Of a stretch of DNA of 64,000 bases, positions 1 to 13,500 are shown one piece after another (the stretch's first letter is position 1; each line of letters starts with the position of its first letter). Position numbers and translations under genes: made by a program. The notes under the pieces were generated by a model. That model was not told where the DNA came from. It searched no databases and saw only the letters and a list, made by a program, of their open reading frames with translations. Origin of the DNA: Prionace glauca (lineage: Eukaryota; Chordata; Chondrichthyes; Carcharhiniformes; Carcharhinidae); NCBI GenBank assembly GCA_037974335.1, contig CM075729.1, forward strand, positions 104,704,799 through 104,768,798. Reading direction: 5' to 3'.

Positions 1-867
1 AAGCAAAGAAATCATGAATTGGTTATGGTTTGAAATGCATTGTCATGAAGATAGGTTTAATTCAAAAGGAAACAATACTGGTACTTAATGGCCAGTGCAT
101 CATGTGGGCCAAAAGGCCTCTGCTGTAATATGAACATAAAAGCAGGAGAAGGAAATTGCTCAGTGCCAATGCAGACAATGGGCTGAATGACTTCCCTCTG
201 CACCTTTAAACAAGTGTCAAGTTGATGTTGACATTACTTCACTCAAGCCAAATGTCCCTTCAGACAGTAGTCACAGCTCGTCTTCCTTTGCCACCTCAGT
301 GCCTTAAACCCAAAGTTTTGTTCTAGTGTTCAGCAGAGTCAAGTTCACATGTCGGCAGCATTTCTCTTCCCTATCCCCAACCAGACTGAAACTAACAATG
401 CTATATTGAATTCAGGGTCTCTTCCCTGCACATCAGCTCTGAACTACTTCAGTTGTCTGTTCTCAATCCCTCATTTCACTGAGGTACTGGTAGAAGCTGT
501 AACAATTACTTGTATGCCATATTTAAATGTCTGGTTACATTAAATTTCAATGTTTTCATTGAAGTTGAGCCATGTATAGAATACATGTGTCAATAGTGCA
601 GAGTGTGCACTGATCTTTAGTTCTTGATCCTTTCAAGAGTGGGAATTGTTCCATCTACTCAGATTTATTGATGGGGAGAGCAAGTGCTTGTCTTCCACAA
701 TTTTCTACAGCCATAACAATTAAACTAAACATTAGACAAATTACACCTCAAATTTAAAAACTTTAAATTGCCAATTTTGATTTGTTACACTAATTTTTTT
801 TTAAATGTGACCTTGTTCATTGGGTTGTTTGACAAGCTATATGGGATCTAGTTAAACATTGCAAAGG
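1..867. other. Region downstream of MHC exon 4, no gene recognised
   Basis: This AT-rich stretch lies beyond the last readable class II beta exon and may hold its tail exon and 3' UTR. Two or three very short acceptor-plus-ORF combinations exist on the minus strand, for example near 258 and near 370, but none has a good pyrimidine tract or a recognisable tail. A faint SINE/LINE-tail resemblance (GGGCCAAAAGGCC) occurs near 105-120. Confidence 0.4.
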
Positions 868-1016
868 CATTCAAAACCTTCAAGAGGCAACTGGATAGAT
901 ACTGAATAGGCAGGGAAGAGAGGGATATGGACCATGTGGACAAAAATATTAGATGAGGGGGTATCTGTCAGCATGGACTTGGTGGGCTGAAGGGTCTCCT
1001 GTGCTGTTCTTTGATG
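868..1016 (+). repeat. CR1 LINE 3'-end fragment
   Basis: The start translates as AFKTFKRQLDRY, matching the last residues of CR1 ORF2 (SFKRLLDEYM-like). It is followed by the usual 3' UTR words TTGGTGGGCTGAAGGG and CTGTGCTGTTCT. The piece is old and 5'-truncated, and lies past exon 4 of the MHC gene. Confidence 0.6.
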
Positions 1017-1442
1017 GCAGGTTAATTCAAACCACCTTTTAGAATTGTTGAAAAATCAGCACTGCATTAACCTGTGTGATTACATATTCACCTCCAGAAG
1101 GTGAATTGGAAATATCCAGTGATTGCAACTACTTCAGAAAATGAGGAAGGAATTTTCTGCCTCTGGTTTTGCCCTCTAAAAAAATTTCCCATTGAAATTG
1201 CTCCAGTTTTGATTAGTTTCTTCCCTCATTGCATCAAGACTCAAACTCGCTGACTCCCAATACAAGGATTGTTACCACAAGCAAGGTTAACACATCAACT
1301 TTAGGTTGGAAACCAGGAAGGCTCAAAATATTTGCATGTTCCCAGCCATCATCCTGATCTTTTGTAAAGCCTTTTATGAAAAACTACCAACAGTCACATC
1401 CTGAGGGTAGATGTTTTGTGCTCAGACTGAACAGAATCTTAC

Positions 1443-1559
1443 CTTTAGCATTCCTCAGCTTCATAATCACTCCAGCCAGCAGGATGATCAGTCCAATTCC
1501 AAACCCCACAGCTCCAACAATGATCTTGTGTTTCTCTGATTCAGTTGTGCTTCCCACTT
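1443..1559 (-). CDS. MHC class II beta exon 4 (connecting peptide and transmembrane)
   Basis: The acceptor TGTACAG ends at 1560 and the donor GTAAGA starts at 1442. The exon is 117 bp (two bases, 38 codons, one base). The product reads (E)VGSTTESEKHK, then a membrane segment beginning IIVGAVGFGIGLIILLAGV and ending before KLRNAK. The glycine ladder in the membrane helix (GAVGFGIG, then G after LLA) matches the conserved GxxGxxxG pattern through which class II beta packs against alpha. The positively charged KLRNAK marks the cytosolic side. It is followed, as in relatives, by a phase-1 intron, so at least one short tail exon should lie at a lower coordinate; I could not choose one with confidence. 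Confidence 0.92.
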
Positions 1560-4500
1560 CTGTACAGGTGAAAAATCCAGGTGTTAGAACCCCTTGTGCT
1601 GCTCTATTGAACTAGAAAGCATTTTGAGACAGAGCTGAGGGATGATCAACATGTGTAAGGAGAAAGCTTAAAGGTTCCAACTGGTGTACTGCAGCACACT
1701 GGTGTGCTGTGAAGGCCCCATAATTTTTAAACTTGTGGCACACTTAACATTAATGTTAATGAAATAAATCTAATTTGTTTTCAGCTGTGGTTGGCATTTT
1801 CAAATCCTGCTGAACCTTTAGCCTCCCACATGTGCTGGTTAGGAATAGGCTACACATGCATTGTTTTGGGCTTAACTGATGTAAAATGTTAAGAAGCATG
1901 CATGAGATTCTTTTCCAGCAGGCACATGCAGTTTGGATTACCAACATTAAACATTGAACATTGTGTAGCCCTTGCCTGGCTGACATACACAGGAGATCCC
2001 AGGTTCTTTAATAATCAGAGATGCTGACCATGAAGTTGAAGACAAAGGCCCCATGCACTTGCACAAAGAGGCTAAAGCTTGGCAGAAATAAAAAATTCCC
2101 AGTAAGGGAAGACAGACCCAAAGAGAAACAGCTTAAGATTTTCCTTGTCAACTTTTTAAAACTAATGAATTGTATTTAAATGTTGGCATGTGTTTACAAG
2201 GTTCAGGATAAAAGGTTTGAGGGCAGTTCAGTTGGAGAAATTTATAGTACAAAAGACATGCAGTGACAAAGCAGGATAAGTTGTAATCTACTGTGAATAA
2301 AGCAAGAAAGCCAAGTTTGTTACATGGTTTTTAAATATGTAGGATTCTTCCTACAAGATGTGACATCTATGAAAGGAGACTGCTAAAGCTCATGATGAGT
2401 AAAGTCTGGAATGAGTGTTAGCACCTAAAGACCATTATTGGACTTGCTCGTCCTCCAGAAGAATAGTTAAGTGCAGATTTGGGAAAGATGATACAATAGA
2501 AAAGACTGAGTGGTTAGAAGCACAACAAAATTGAACAGGTAGAGAAACCCAAAGATTAGGGTAAAAATGGACAGACCACAAAACCCCGACAAGGCTCCTC
2601 ACAGGAGGAAATTTACAGCAAGGCCCAGCAAATTACAAAGTGATGCCAGGGTTCCTCAGGGATCTGTACTGGGGCTGCCCTTTGTTCACTGCTTACAGCA
2701 ATAACTGCTAGAACTGGCAGATTAGCTTGAAATGTTAACTATTTCCCTCCCCACAGATTCTGACACCTGCTGTTTCTAGAATTTTACTTCATTTCAAGTT
2801 GTACTACATACATTGTTTCTTACCCCAGTCTGTGTTCTTGGGTTCATTCAGGCTGCTGTGTTCCACACGACAGGTATATTTATCTCCAGACACAGGCTGA
2901 TATTGGAGAAGATCCTGAACCTGATAAGTCCAGTCACCATCAGATAACAGGGCAGTGTTGATGACACCATTCGGAACTGGCACTCCATTTTTCAGCCATG
3001 TGACCTCAATCTTAGGAGGGTAAAATCCAGTAACATGACACAAGAGCAGGGCTGACTGTCCAGAATGTAGTGTTGTTTTAGGTTGGACAGTGACTGTTGG
3101 TTTGACTGGAATAGAAATAGAAGAATTATTTAGAAATAAAGAACATAGTATATGGCAGTAAGTGTGATTTTCTTCTAGCCTTACTACTATTGTGTAGAGT
3201 TGGGAAGACCTTCAGTTAAGTCATTTTCTACAAGTTTTGGCCTTCAAATCAGATGAGATTGGCAAATCTTGAGTTGTGGAATTGGAACACAGGTCCATGG
3301 AGAAGAGTTGAGGGACATCGTTACCAAGTGATGGCTTCAACAAGATTCATGAAAGTGAAATGAGGTACCAGGCCTCCTAATGGTCCATTTGTCATCATGC
3401 CAAATAGCTCAAACCTGATTAAGAATCTGCAGTGCAAACTGGAAATGGGACTAGGTGACACCTGAAGCAGGGACCAAGGGGTAATTTCATATTCAAGTAA
3501 CTGGCCGGCTGCACTATAAAGTATGTGACTGGGCACTAGTTCATCATGCCTTTCATTAAAATGAAAAATGCAATAATAGCCTCATGGTACATTTATCTGA
3601 TCAAATCCGATGTTTGAAGGGGAAAATATGACTGACCAAGATCTTAGATTTAGGCAAGACCAAATTCAATTAGAGACATAGTAAACTGGGTAACAATAGG
3701 TCTGGAGAAGTGTTCAAAAAGGCTGATATAAAATCAGTGTATACTCCAAAAGGCAAGAGCTCTATTTGCCAAGACAAGCATGGATAACAAAACTAGTTTA
3801 AAAAATAAGCAAAACTCTGGATACTGGAGTCTGAGAATGCTGAAAATTCAGTGGGTCTGGCAAAGGTATGGCTATATGTACCTGCATGAGCCCCTATTAT
3901 GCAGGTCCTTTTGCTTGTGGGGCACTATTCCAGTTCTACTCAGGCCCACCACTACAACTCTGCTTCATGCACTCATTTGGACTTCAAAATTTAATTTTGC
4001 TTCCTCACTTTCACATGGTCCATCTGACACTTGCCTTCCTTGACTATTTCCAGTGAAATACTGACCACTGACTCCCACAGCCACCACAACTACAGCTCAC
4101 ACTACCATGTAATTGCAGAAGGTGAAACACCTGCCCTTTTGCCTCCTCAGCACACAAATACCCAAACACTTCAGATTAGGCAACATTTCACTTGTACTTT
4201 CTACAATTTAGTTGTCAGTATTTGGTGCTCTCAATGTGGGAGCTACACTGGGCAGACTAAACAGATGGAACTGCTCAGTCTATAACCTTCCTGTTGCTTG
4301 TCATTTTAACTCTGCATCTTACTCATGCCCACATGTCCATCCTTGGCCTACTATGTTGTAGTGAAGCCTGGAACAAGCTGGAGAAGCAGCAACTCGCTGA
4401 TGACACGAAGGTCAGTGGTGTTGTGGATGGTCTGGAAGGATGTCAAAAGTTGCAGCAGGACATAGATAGGATGCAGGAATGGGCAGAGAAGTGGCAGATG

Positions 4501-7500
4501 GACTTCAACACGGATAAATGTGTAGTCGTCCATTTCGGCAGAACCACCGGGATGAACGAGTACACTATCAAGGGCAGGAGTCTTAGTAGCGTTGAAGAGC
4601 AGAAGGATCTCGGGGTCCAGGTCCACAGGACTCTTAAATCAGCCTCGCAGGTGGAGGAGGTGGTCAAGAAGGCGTATGGTGTACTGGCCTTCATTAATCA
4701 AGGGATTGAGTTTAGGAGTTGGGAGGTAATGCTGCAACTTTACAGGACCCTTGTCAGGCCTCATTTGGAGTACTGTGCGCAGTTCTGGTCGCCTCACTAT
4801 AGGAAAGACGTAGAAGCTATTGAAAGGGTGCAGAGGAGATTTACAAGGATGTTGCCTGGACTGGGAGGCATGCCTTATGAAGATAGGTTGAGGGAGCTGG
4901 GACTCTTTTCTCTAGAGAGGCGAAGGTTGAGAGGCGTCCTGATAGAAGTTTATAAAATGTTGAGAGGAATAGATAGGGTGGACTCTGAGGCTATTTCCCC
5001 GGGTTGAAATGGTCGCTACGAGAGGACACAGATTTAAGGTGCAGGGAGGGAAGTACAGAGGTGATGTTAGGGGTAAGTTTTTCACTCAGAGGGTGGTGAG
5101 TGAATGGAATCGGCTGCCGTCATCGGTGGTGGAGGCGAACTCGCTGGGGTCTTTTAAAAGACTTCTGGATGAGTATATGGGGTTTAATGGGATTGGGGGT
5201 TATAGATAGGTCTATAGATTGGTGGGGTTGATGTGATTGGTGCAACTCGAGGGCCGAAGGGCCTATTTGTGCTGTAATGTTCTATGTTCTATGTAACTCA
5301 TCTTTTAGTTAGGCACATTGCAGCCTTGGGGCTTGACATTTGAGATGGACTTCAGTTTTAAAATCCTTAAATCTCATCTCCCTCAGCCAGTCTTTTGTTC
5401 TTAAGTTGCTAATTTTTGTTGCCATGTCTTACAACTCTCCCCTCTTCAGTTCTGGTGAAGGGCTGAAAGACTAGAAGTCTCTCTAGATGGAGTTTTTCTA
5501 CTTTAAAAGCACAGTACCCAAGAGCATAAAGAAACATCAAAATTCCAGTACAGCTTCAATGGCAGATATCCACCCCCAATATGGAAATAGAGATGCCCCT
5601 GTGCCCAAGCTGGGCAAATCCAACACAGCCAATTACTGCCCATTCTGTCATTGGCAAAATGACAAGTTATCAACAAGCACTTACCTCAGCAATAATCTGC
5701 TCACTGCACTCAGTTTGGGTTTGTCAGGGAAAGGCAAGACTAACTGCTTTTGACAGAATTGGTTTATTGAAAAATGAAGTTTAGATACCCCTTTGCAGCA
5801 AAATCATTGTGCACTAGATTAGCATAAAACATGCAGTGTATAGTTTTGCATTAGAAATATCATGATTTATGGGGCTACTGCCAAGGACTGTAAAATGGAA
5901 GCTCAGCAGGCAGACATCTGGTGAGCTGACTATAGGATAGCAGAAAAAGCAGTCAATCTTTTCACACCATTGAATGATATCCTCAGAAGGATCATTCATA
6001 TCAGTTAGACAAGACAGAATTTTGCCAATGACATACAAAATGAGGAATCTTGTCCATTTGAACATTGGTTCTATTCACAAACATGCCAGATCCTACACAA
6101 GAAAACTGTTAAAGTACCAGATTCTCTCTGCATCAGTTTTTGTCTCCTCAATGTTTGCCTAAGAACTATGAATAAAATTTCCATGAAATTCATTGGCACT
6201 CTGGAACATAATGAACTCAAGGTTTCTATGATTGTTCTCATCATTATGTATCTTTGAGTGATATAGTGGGCAGCTGGTCACTAGGAGGCCTGCCAATTAG
6301 AAATTGGAAACTCAAGTCTAGTGCTCATCTACATCTAGCATAGTAAGATGTCTCAACACCAGGTTAAAATGGTATGAGCTTTCAGTGCTGCCCTTCATCG
6401 GGTGAATCAACATCTGATTCATCATACAAGCTCAAATTCCTGGTGCACTTTGCTACCCTGATGCTCCTGCATGAGGTACATTTCAGAACCAAACCTCATG
6501 CAATGGGTATGTAAGATTAAACCATTGGAGAAGCAGCTCTCATTGAATCAAATGTCTGGATTTCCAATTTAAATGGACATTGCAGGTCATGTCTACTGAG
6601 CCTTTTAGCTAATTCTTTGGATCAGTTTGGTTTTACATGACATGATAAACTATCAGATCAATCCATAGTTAAAAATCACAAGATTGGTCAAGATTTAACA
6701 TGAAATGATTGCTGCATTGAGACTGGGTCAGTTATTCTGAAAGGAAAGGCAGGAAGTGTCCTTGAATGTCAGCTGATTGGAGAGCCTCAGACCCTGGTGA
6801 GTTAAAAACCACCTTCATATGAATCATACCAAGCCACTTGTTCAAATCCCACTTCATTAGCACTGCCAGTGGGAAGCAACTGATTTTCCTGCTGGTGGCA
6901 GCAGCACAAGTCTTTGGGATAATCGCAGTTAAAAACTCTGGTGGAAGTGTCCCAAAAGTGTCTTAACAGTAAGAAACATGGGTGAACTGTGCCAGTCTCT
7001 TGGTGCACAGCAATCTTTCTACACTTAGTGCTCTGTGATTCACACCATTATGGGGCTCATGTCATGCAAAACCAACTTGATTGAAAAGTTGACTCACCCA
7101 AAATGGCCACAGCTATGCACTTAAGCAGGGCAAACTGCATTTAAACATGAATGATAGTCACACCAGGATGATAACACCATGTAGAGCAACTCCACAGTCT
7201 GCCAAGAGTTGGGATGGCTGCTGGATGCAGTGGCAGGTTCTTCCCAGGATAGTTGGCAAGCTGGGTCAGGCTGACAATGCACCTGGAAAGCTGTGGCAGT
7301 GGGTGCCTGTGCACTGGCAAAGGATCAATGCTGCAGGAAAAGTAGTGACTGTTTAGGCAGGTGTCCCTCCTATCCTGGAGGGAATGTCTATGTTGATCCA
7401 CCCCCATCACCCTGCAGCCTCCCAGCACCTAACCTTCCTTCAATCCCTCTGGCAAACCCCTTGCAGAGGAACAGTACTGACCTGCCAACTGACTACACTC

Positions 7501-10500
7501 ACCCCAATATCCCATATTATTAGCCATCAGGTTTTAAATTCTCCCTTCTGTTCCTGCAGGAGAAGATGGCCCATAACAGGGAGGAGCAGGAGAAAAGTGG
7601 GTCCCAGAGCTGACAGGAGTAACAGGAGAATGGTGATGGGTTGGCATGCAAAATGTTGAGCCACAAAACCTTCACTAATGGAGTTTTTCAAGCCAGCTGC
7701 CCAGGTACTTGTCCCCTCCCTTCCACTGAAGCACATCTCTTGGAGGGGGACCTTGAGGCCAGGCTGTCAGGAGTCAGCCCCACCCCACTGACCCCTGTGG
7801 GATCACAGTTGACACATCTGTGAAGACAATCCAACCAAGGATAGGCATCACCTTCACTGTCCACTAGCACAGATAGTTACCTCAGTGCAATGTTAGCAGT
7901 CAGGATTCTGGGGAAACTTTCAGTTGAGTACCATCCAACTGCTAATGCTCATCAGGTGGAACTGGAAACATCTGAGGACAGACATGGAGATCTGTCAGGG
8001 CCAAGGAGACACAGCCCCAGCCAGCTGACAGGCCTCTGGGGATCTGTTATCCTGAAGCTGCTGGAAATAGAGGCAGAGCCAGGGATCACCAGGAGGGGCT
8101 GCCAGCAATATTGCAGCAACTGCCAGATTTGAGGGGTTCCACAGCCTTAGTAACAGAAGATAGTGCCAGCAGAGCACTGAGGTCAATGCTGCAAGGTGGC
8201 ACCTGGTGTTGAAAGCATGGGCAAGACATGGTCAAGTCACTGAGGACCTAGGAGCATGCTCAAGACAGATGGCAATGACTACAGGCTCTGCCTAATCTCA
8301 GAAGGCACTGAGTGGCTTCAGAGCTTGGCCCAGATTTAGAGACCATCATTGAGGGCTTGGATATCATGGGCAGATGTGGTTGGGCCTTCAAGACTGACAA
8401 TCACATGATTCAGAGGCATCTAGAGCTCATTCCGGCTGCCCCTCTGTCCTATGGAGCATTACAGGATGAAGAACTGGAGCCAATGCCAGGGCTTTCCACC
8501 CAAGCCAAGTCAGCTTTTCCAAATACCCACTTCCTACACTGGTGCATTTCATGGGCAGCAGGCTGATCAGGATGGCACAGCTACATCTGTGATACTGGCA
8601 AGTTGGCTGCAGTCCATCAAGTGGTGCCCCCTCCTCAAGGGAATGCCCAAAGGCATCATAAGCCATGGTGCAAAACATAGCTGACCACTTCTACCTGATG
8701 TGCATCCTGGGAAGTCACCTTGATATAGCATTAGGCCATGATTGATTGAAAAGTTGTAGGGTCACCAAGAGGGCAGTCACTAGTTAGGGTAATATACACT
8801 AAATATTCTTGCACCCTACAGTTGTGACTGTCTGTAATCCACCTCACAGGGTACAGTCACAGTTCAAGAATCCCTGCAAGACTAGCCTTGCTGACTGCCA
8901 GAGTGGCCCTTCAGCCCACCAAGTCTACACTGACCATACCTACACCAGAGTCACACAGTTCTCAGTGCATGCACTTGTGCCAGATGGCTGGTGCAGTATT
9001 TCAAGTGCTTATCCAAATAATATTGGGGATACAAGGTCATTTGCCCCAAAGCTGATGCAGAACTCTGGACGAAGCTCCTCTGCCCCATTCCTGCCAGCAC
9101 CCCCAGCATTGGAGGGCTTGTAATTCCAATGATAGACTGCGCAGGGTGGCATCCTCACTGATTGGCACCAAGGCCCCTTACACTCCAACCTCCAAGTTAT
9201 TGGACCCACATTGAGGCCTGGGGTACTACTCAGTGGACCTGGGCACCAGTGTGGAAGTAGGAGTCAGACTTGTTCTGTACCAGAACAGTATCACTGCATC
9301 AATGAGTGGTGGGACCTCACCTGTTTAAGGGTGTTTGTCATCCTGCCAGCTCTCCATTTTTGGCTTCTTTGGCCTCCACATTCTCCTGCCCCCTTCAAGG
9401 GGTGTTTGCAAGGTGATCCTCCTCCTAGAAGTCTCCCTGCTGCTGTGCCAGGTTGTGGCATTCAGCAGACCCTCTGGGGACTGTACTGGAGGGCCCATAG
9501 CCCTGCAGATTTACCATGGCTAATCCACCTAACATACACTTTTGGACTATGGAGAAAACTGAACTAAACCCACATGCATGGGGAGAATTCTACACATTCA
9601 TCCAAGGGCAGAATCAAACCTGGGTCCCTGGCATTGAGGCAAAAGTGCTAACCACTGTAGCAAAGCTCATCTCTTGTTCACATTCCTCATACAATTGGAA
9701 CATACAATAGGAGGTGAAGGAAAGTGTTAAATTAAAAGCAGAGGCGTTTAGAGTAGCTAAGAGTACTGGGCGAGAAGAGGATTGGGAGAGGTTTAAATGT
9801 CAACAAAGATTGACAAAGAAATTGATAAAGAAGGGTAGGAGAAATTATGAAGTTGGGCTAGCACTTAATATAAAAAGGGATAGCAAGAGTTTTTATAAAT
9901 ATATAAAAAGGAAGAGGCTGGCTAGGGTGAACGTTGGACCCTTCGAGGATAAGTGGGACTTAGAGGTAGGGGATGGGGAAATGGCTGAGGTCTTGAATAA
10001 CCTTTTTTGTTTCTGTCTTCATGGAGGAGGATGTGAATAATTTGCCGGGTGTTAGAGATGGAAAGGTGGTAGGACTGGAGGGTTTCGATGACATTACTGT
10101 TACGAGAGAGGTGGTGCTCGACAGACTGGAGGGGCTGATTGTGGACAAGTCCCCAGGACCGGATGGAATGTATCCAAGGGTTCTGAAAGAAATGGCAGAG
10201 GTGATAGTGGATGCCTTGGTGGTTATTTTCCAGACATCGCTGGATTCTGGGGAAGTGCCGGAAGATTGAAAAGCAGCTAATGTTACACTGTTGTTTAAGA
10301 AGTATGCCAAGCAAAAGGCAGGGAATTATAGGCCGGTTAGTTTAACGTCTGTTGTAGATAAAATGTTAGAATCTGTCATCAATGAGGAAATAGCAAGGCA
10401 TCTTGAGGGGAATTGCTTGATAGAGCAGATGCAGCACGGTTTCGTTAAGGGGAAGTTGTGTCTGACAAATTTACTGGAGTTGTATGAGGATGTATCTATG

Positions 10501-13500
10501 GCGGTGGATAGAGGAGAGCTGGTGGATGTGGTCTTTCTTGATTTTCAGAAGGCGTTTGACAAGGTACCTCAAGAGGTTATTGCAGAAGGTCAGGGGACAT
10601 GGAGTTGGGGGTAGGGTGTTTGTGTGGATAGAGGATTGGTTGTCAAATAGGAGGCAGAGAGTGGGGGTCAATGGGTGCTATTCGGATTGGTGGTTGGTGA
10701 CTAGTGGAGTGCCTCAGGGGTCAGTGCTGGGGCCTCAGCTATTTACCATTAAGATAGATGATCTGGAGGGGAGAACCAAGTGTATGGTGTTGAAATTTGC
10801 TGATGACACCAAGATTGGTGGAATGGCAAATTGTGCAGAGGGCGTGGAGAGTCTGCAGAAGGATCTAGATAGGCTGGGTGAATGAGCCAGGAACTGGCAA
10901 ATGCAAAGTGGTCCACTTTGGTAGGAATAATGATAGGAAGGATTATTACTTACGTGGAGAAAAACTGCAGCAGGCAATGGTGCAGAGGGACCTCAGGGTC
11001 CTTGTGCATGAGTCGCAAAAACCCAGCCTGCAGGTGCAGCATGTGGTCAGGAAGGCGAATGGGATGCTGGCCTTCATAGCAAGGGGGATTGAATATAAAA
11101 GTAGGGAGGTCTTGCTGCGGCTATATAGGGCATTGGTGAGGCTGCAGCAGGAGTACTGTGCGCAGTTTTGGGCACTGTACTTGCGCAAGATATTTTGGCC
11201 TTGGAGGGAGTGCAGAGGAGGTTTACTAGGCTGATACCTGAGTTGAGGGGGGTTGAGCTATGAGGAGAGGCTGAATAAGCTAGGCTTGTACTCGTTAGAG
11301 TTTAGAAGAATGAGGGGAGATCTCATTGAGACATACAAGATGATGAATGCGATGGATAGGATAGAGGTGGAGAGACTCTTCCTGCTCAGAAAGGACAGTA
11401 GGACTAGGGGGCACAGCCTCAAGATAAGGGGGGCAGTTTAGAACAGAGTTGAGGAAGAACTTCACTCAAAGTGAAGTGAATCTCTGGAATTCTCTGCCCG
11501 TTGAAGTGGTGGACGCAAGGACGCAAGGACTAGGAGCAGGAGTAGGCCATCTGGCCCTTCGAGCCTGCCCCGCCATTCAATAAGATCATGGCTGATCTGT
11601 CATGGCTCAGTTCCACATTCCAGCCCTCTCCCCATAACCCTTAACCCCTCTTATCAAAAACCCATCAACCCGCTTCTTGAAAATATTTAGCGAGGCAGCC
11701 TCCACCACTTCAACGGGCAGAGATTCACCACCCTTTGAGTGAAGTTCCTCCTCAACTCCATTCTAAACTGCCCCCCCTTTATTTTGAGGCTGTGCTCCCT
11801 AGTCCTACTGTCCTTTGAGCGGGAAGAGCCTCTCCACCTCTCTCCCATCCATCCCATTCATCATCTTATACGTCTCAATGAGATCTCCCCTCATTCTTCT
11901 AAACTCCAACGAGTACAAGCCTAGTTCATTCAGCCTCTCCTCATAGTTCAACCCCCTCAACTCTGGTATCAGCCCAGTAAACCTCCTCTTCACTCCCTCC
12001 AAGGCCAAAATATGCCCTATACAGCTGCAGCAAGACCTCCCTACTTTTATATTCAATCCCCCTTGCTATGAAGGCCAGCATCCCATTCGCCTTCCTGACC
12101 ACCTGCTGCACCTGCAGGCTGGGTTTTTGCAAGTCATGCACAAGGACCCCAAGGTCCCTCTGCACCGTCACCTGCTGCAGTTTTTCGCCACATAAGTAAT
12201 AGTCCTTCCTACCATTCCTCCTACCAAAGTGGACTACCTCACACTTGCCAACATTAAATTCCATTTGCCATTTCCTGGCCCATTGGCCCAGCCTATCTAG
12301 ATCCTTCTGCAGACTCTCCATACCCTCCGCACAATTTGCCTTTCCCCCAATCTTGGTGTCATCCACAAATTTCGACACCCTACACTCGGTTCCCTCCTCC
12401 AGATCATCAATATAAATGGTAAATAGCTGGGGCCCCAGCACCGACCCCTGGGGCACTCCACTAGTCACCATCCGCCAATCCGAATAGCACCCGTTGACCC
12501 CCACTCTCTGCCTCCTATTTGACAACCAATCCTCTATCCACCCTAACCAATCCTCTACCCCCAACTCCAAGTCCCCTGACCTTCTGCAATTACCTCTTAT
12601 GAGGTACTTTGTCAAACGCCTTCTGAAAATCCAGAAAGACCACATCCACCGGCTCTCCTCTATCCACTGCCCTCGACACATCCTCATACAACTCCAGTAA
12701 ATTTGTCAGACACGACTTCCCTTTAATGAAACCGTGCTGCGTCTGCTCTATCAAGCAATTCCCTTCAAGATGCCTCGCAATTTCCTCTTTAATGACAGAT
12801 TCTAACATTTTACCTACCACAGACGTTAAACTAACCGGCCTATAATTCCCTGCCTTTTGCCTGGCACCCTTCTTAAACAACGGCGTAACATTAGCCGTTT
12901 TCCAATCTTCCGGCACTTCCCCAGAATCCAGCGACATCTGGAAAATAATCACCAATGCATCCACTATAATCACCGCCATTTCTTTCAGAATCCTCGGATG
13001 CATTCCATCTGGTCCCGGGGACTTGTCCACAATCAGCCCCTCCAGTCTGTCGAGCACCGCCTCTCTAGTAACAGTAATGTTATTAGACACTCCAGTCCTA
13101 CCACCTTTCCATCGCTAACACCTGGCAAATTATTCACATCCTCCTCCGTGAAGACAGAAACAAAAAAGTTATTCAATACCTGAGCCATATCCCCATCCCC
13201 TACCACTAGGTCCCCTTTCTCATCCTCTAAAGGACCAACGTTCACCCTAGCCAGCCTCTTCCTTTTTATATATTTATAAAAACTCTTGCTATCCTTTTTT
13301 ATATTAAGTGCTAGCCCAGCTTCACAGTTTCTCCTACCCTCCTTTATCAACTTCGTCAATCTTTGTTGACATTTAAACCTCTCCCAATCCTCTTCTCGCC
13401 CACTCCTCTTCACTACTCTAAATGCCTCCGCTTTTAATTTAACACTTTCCTTCACCTCATTCGTTATCCACGGCTTATTACCTCTCCTCCTACAGTCCTT

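Noticed and set aside
240-390. Candidate class II beta tail exons (for example GTFGLSEVMSTST-stop near 258-220)
   Set aside because: Weak acceptor sites and no similarity to known tails; several equally poor candidates exist.
349-543. Open plus frame of 64 codons as a possible gene
   Set aside because: No domain, no start context and AT-rich DNA; it lies in probable 3' flanking DNA of the MHC gene.
2640-2760. CR1 RT fragment (GCCAGGGTTCCTCAGGGATC then TGTACTGGGGC) in intron 3
   Set aside because: The match to GVPQGSVLG DNA is real-looking but too short to delimit. Noted only as a possible old CR1 scrap.
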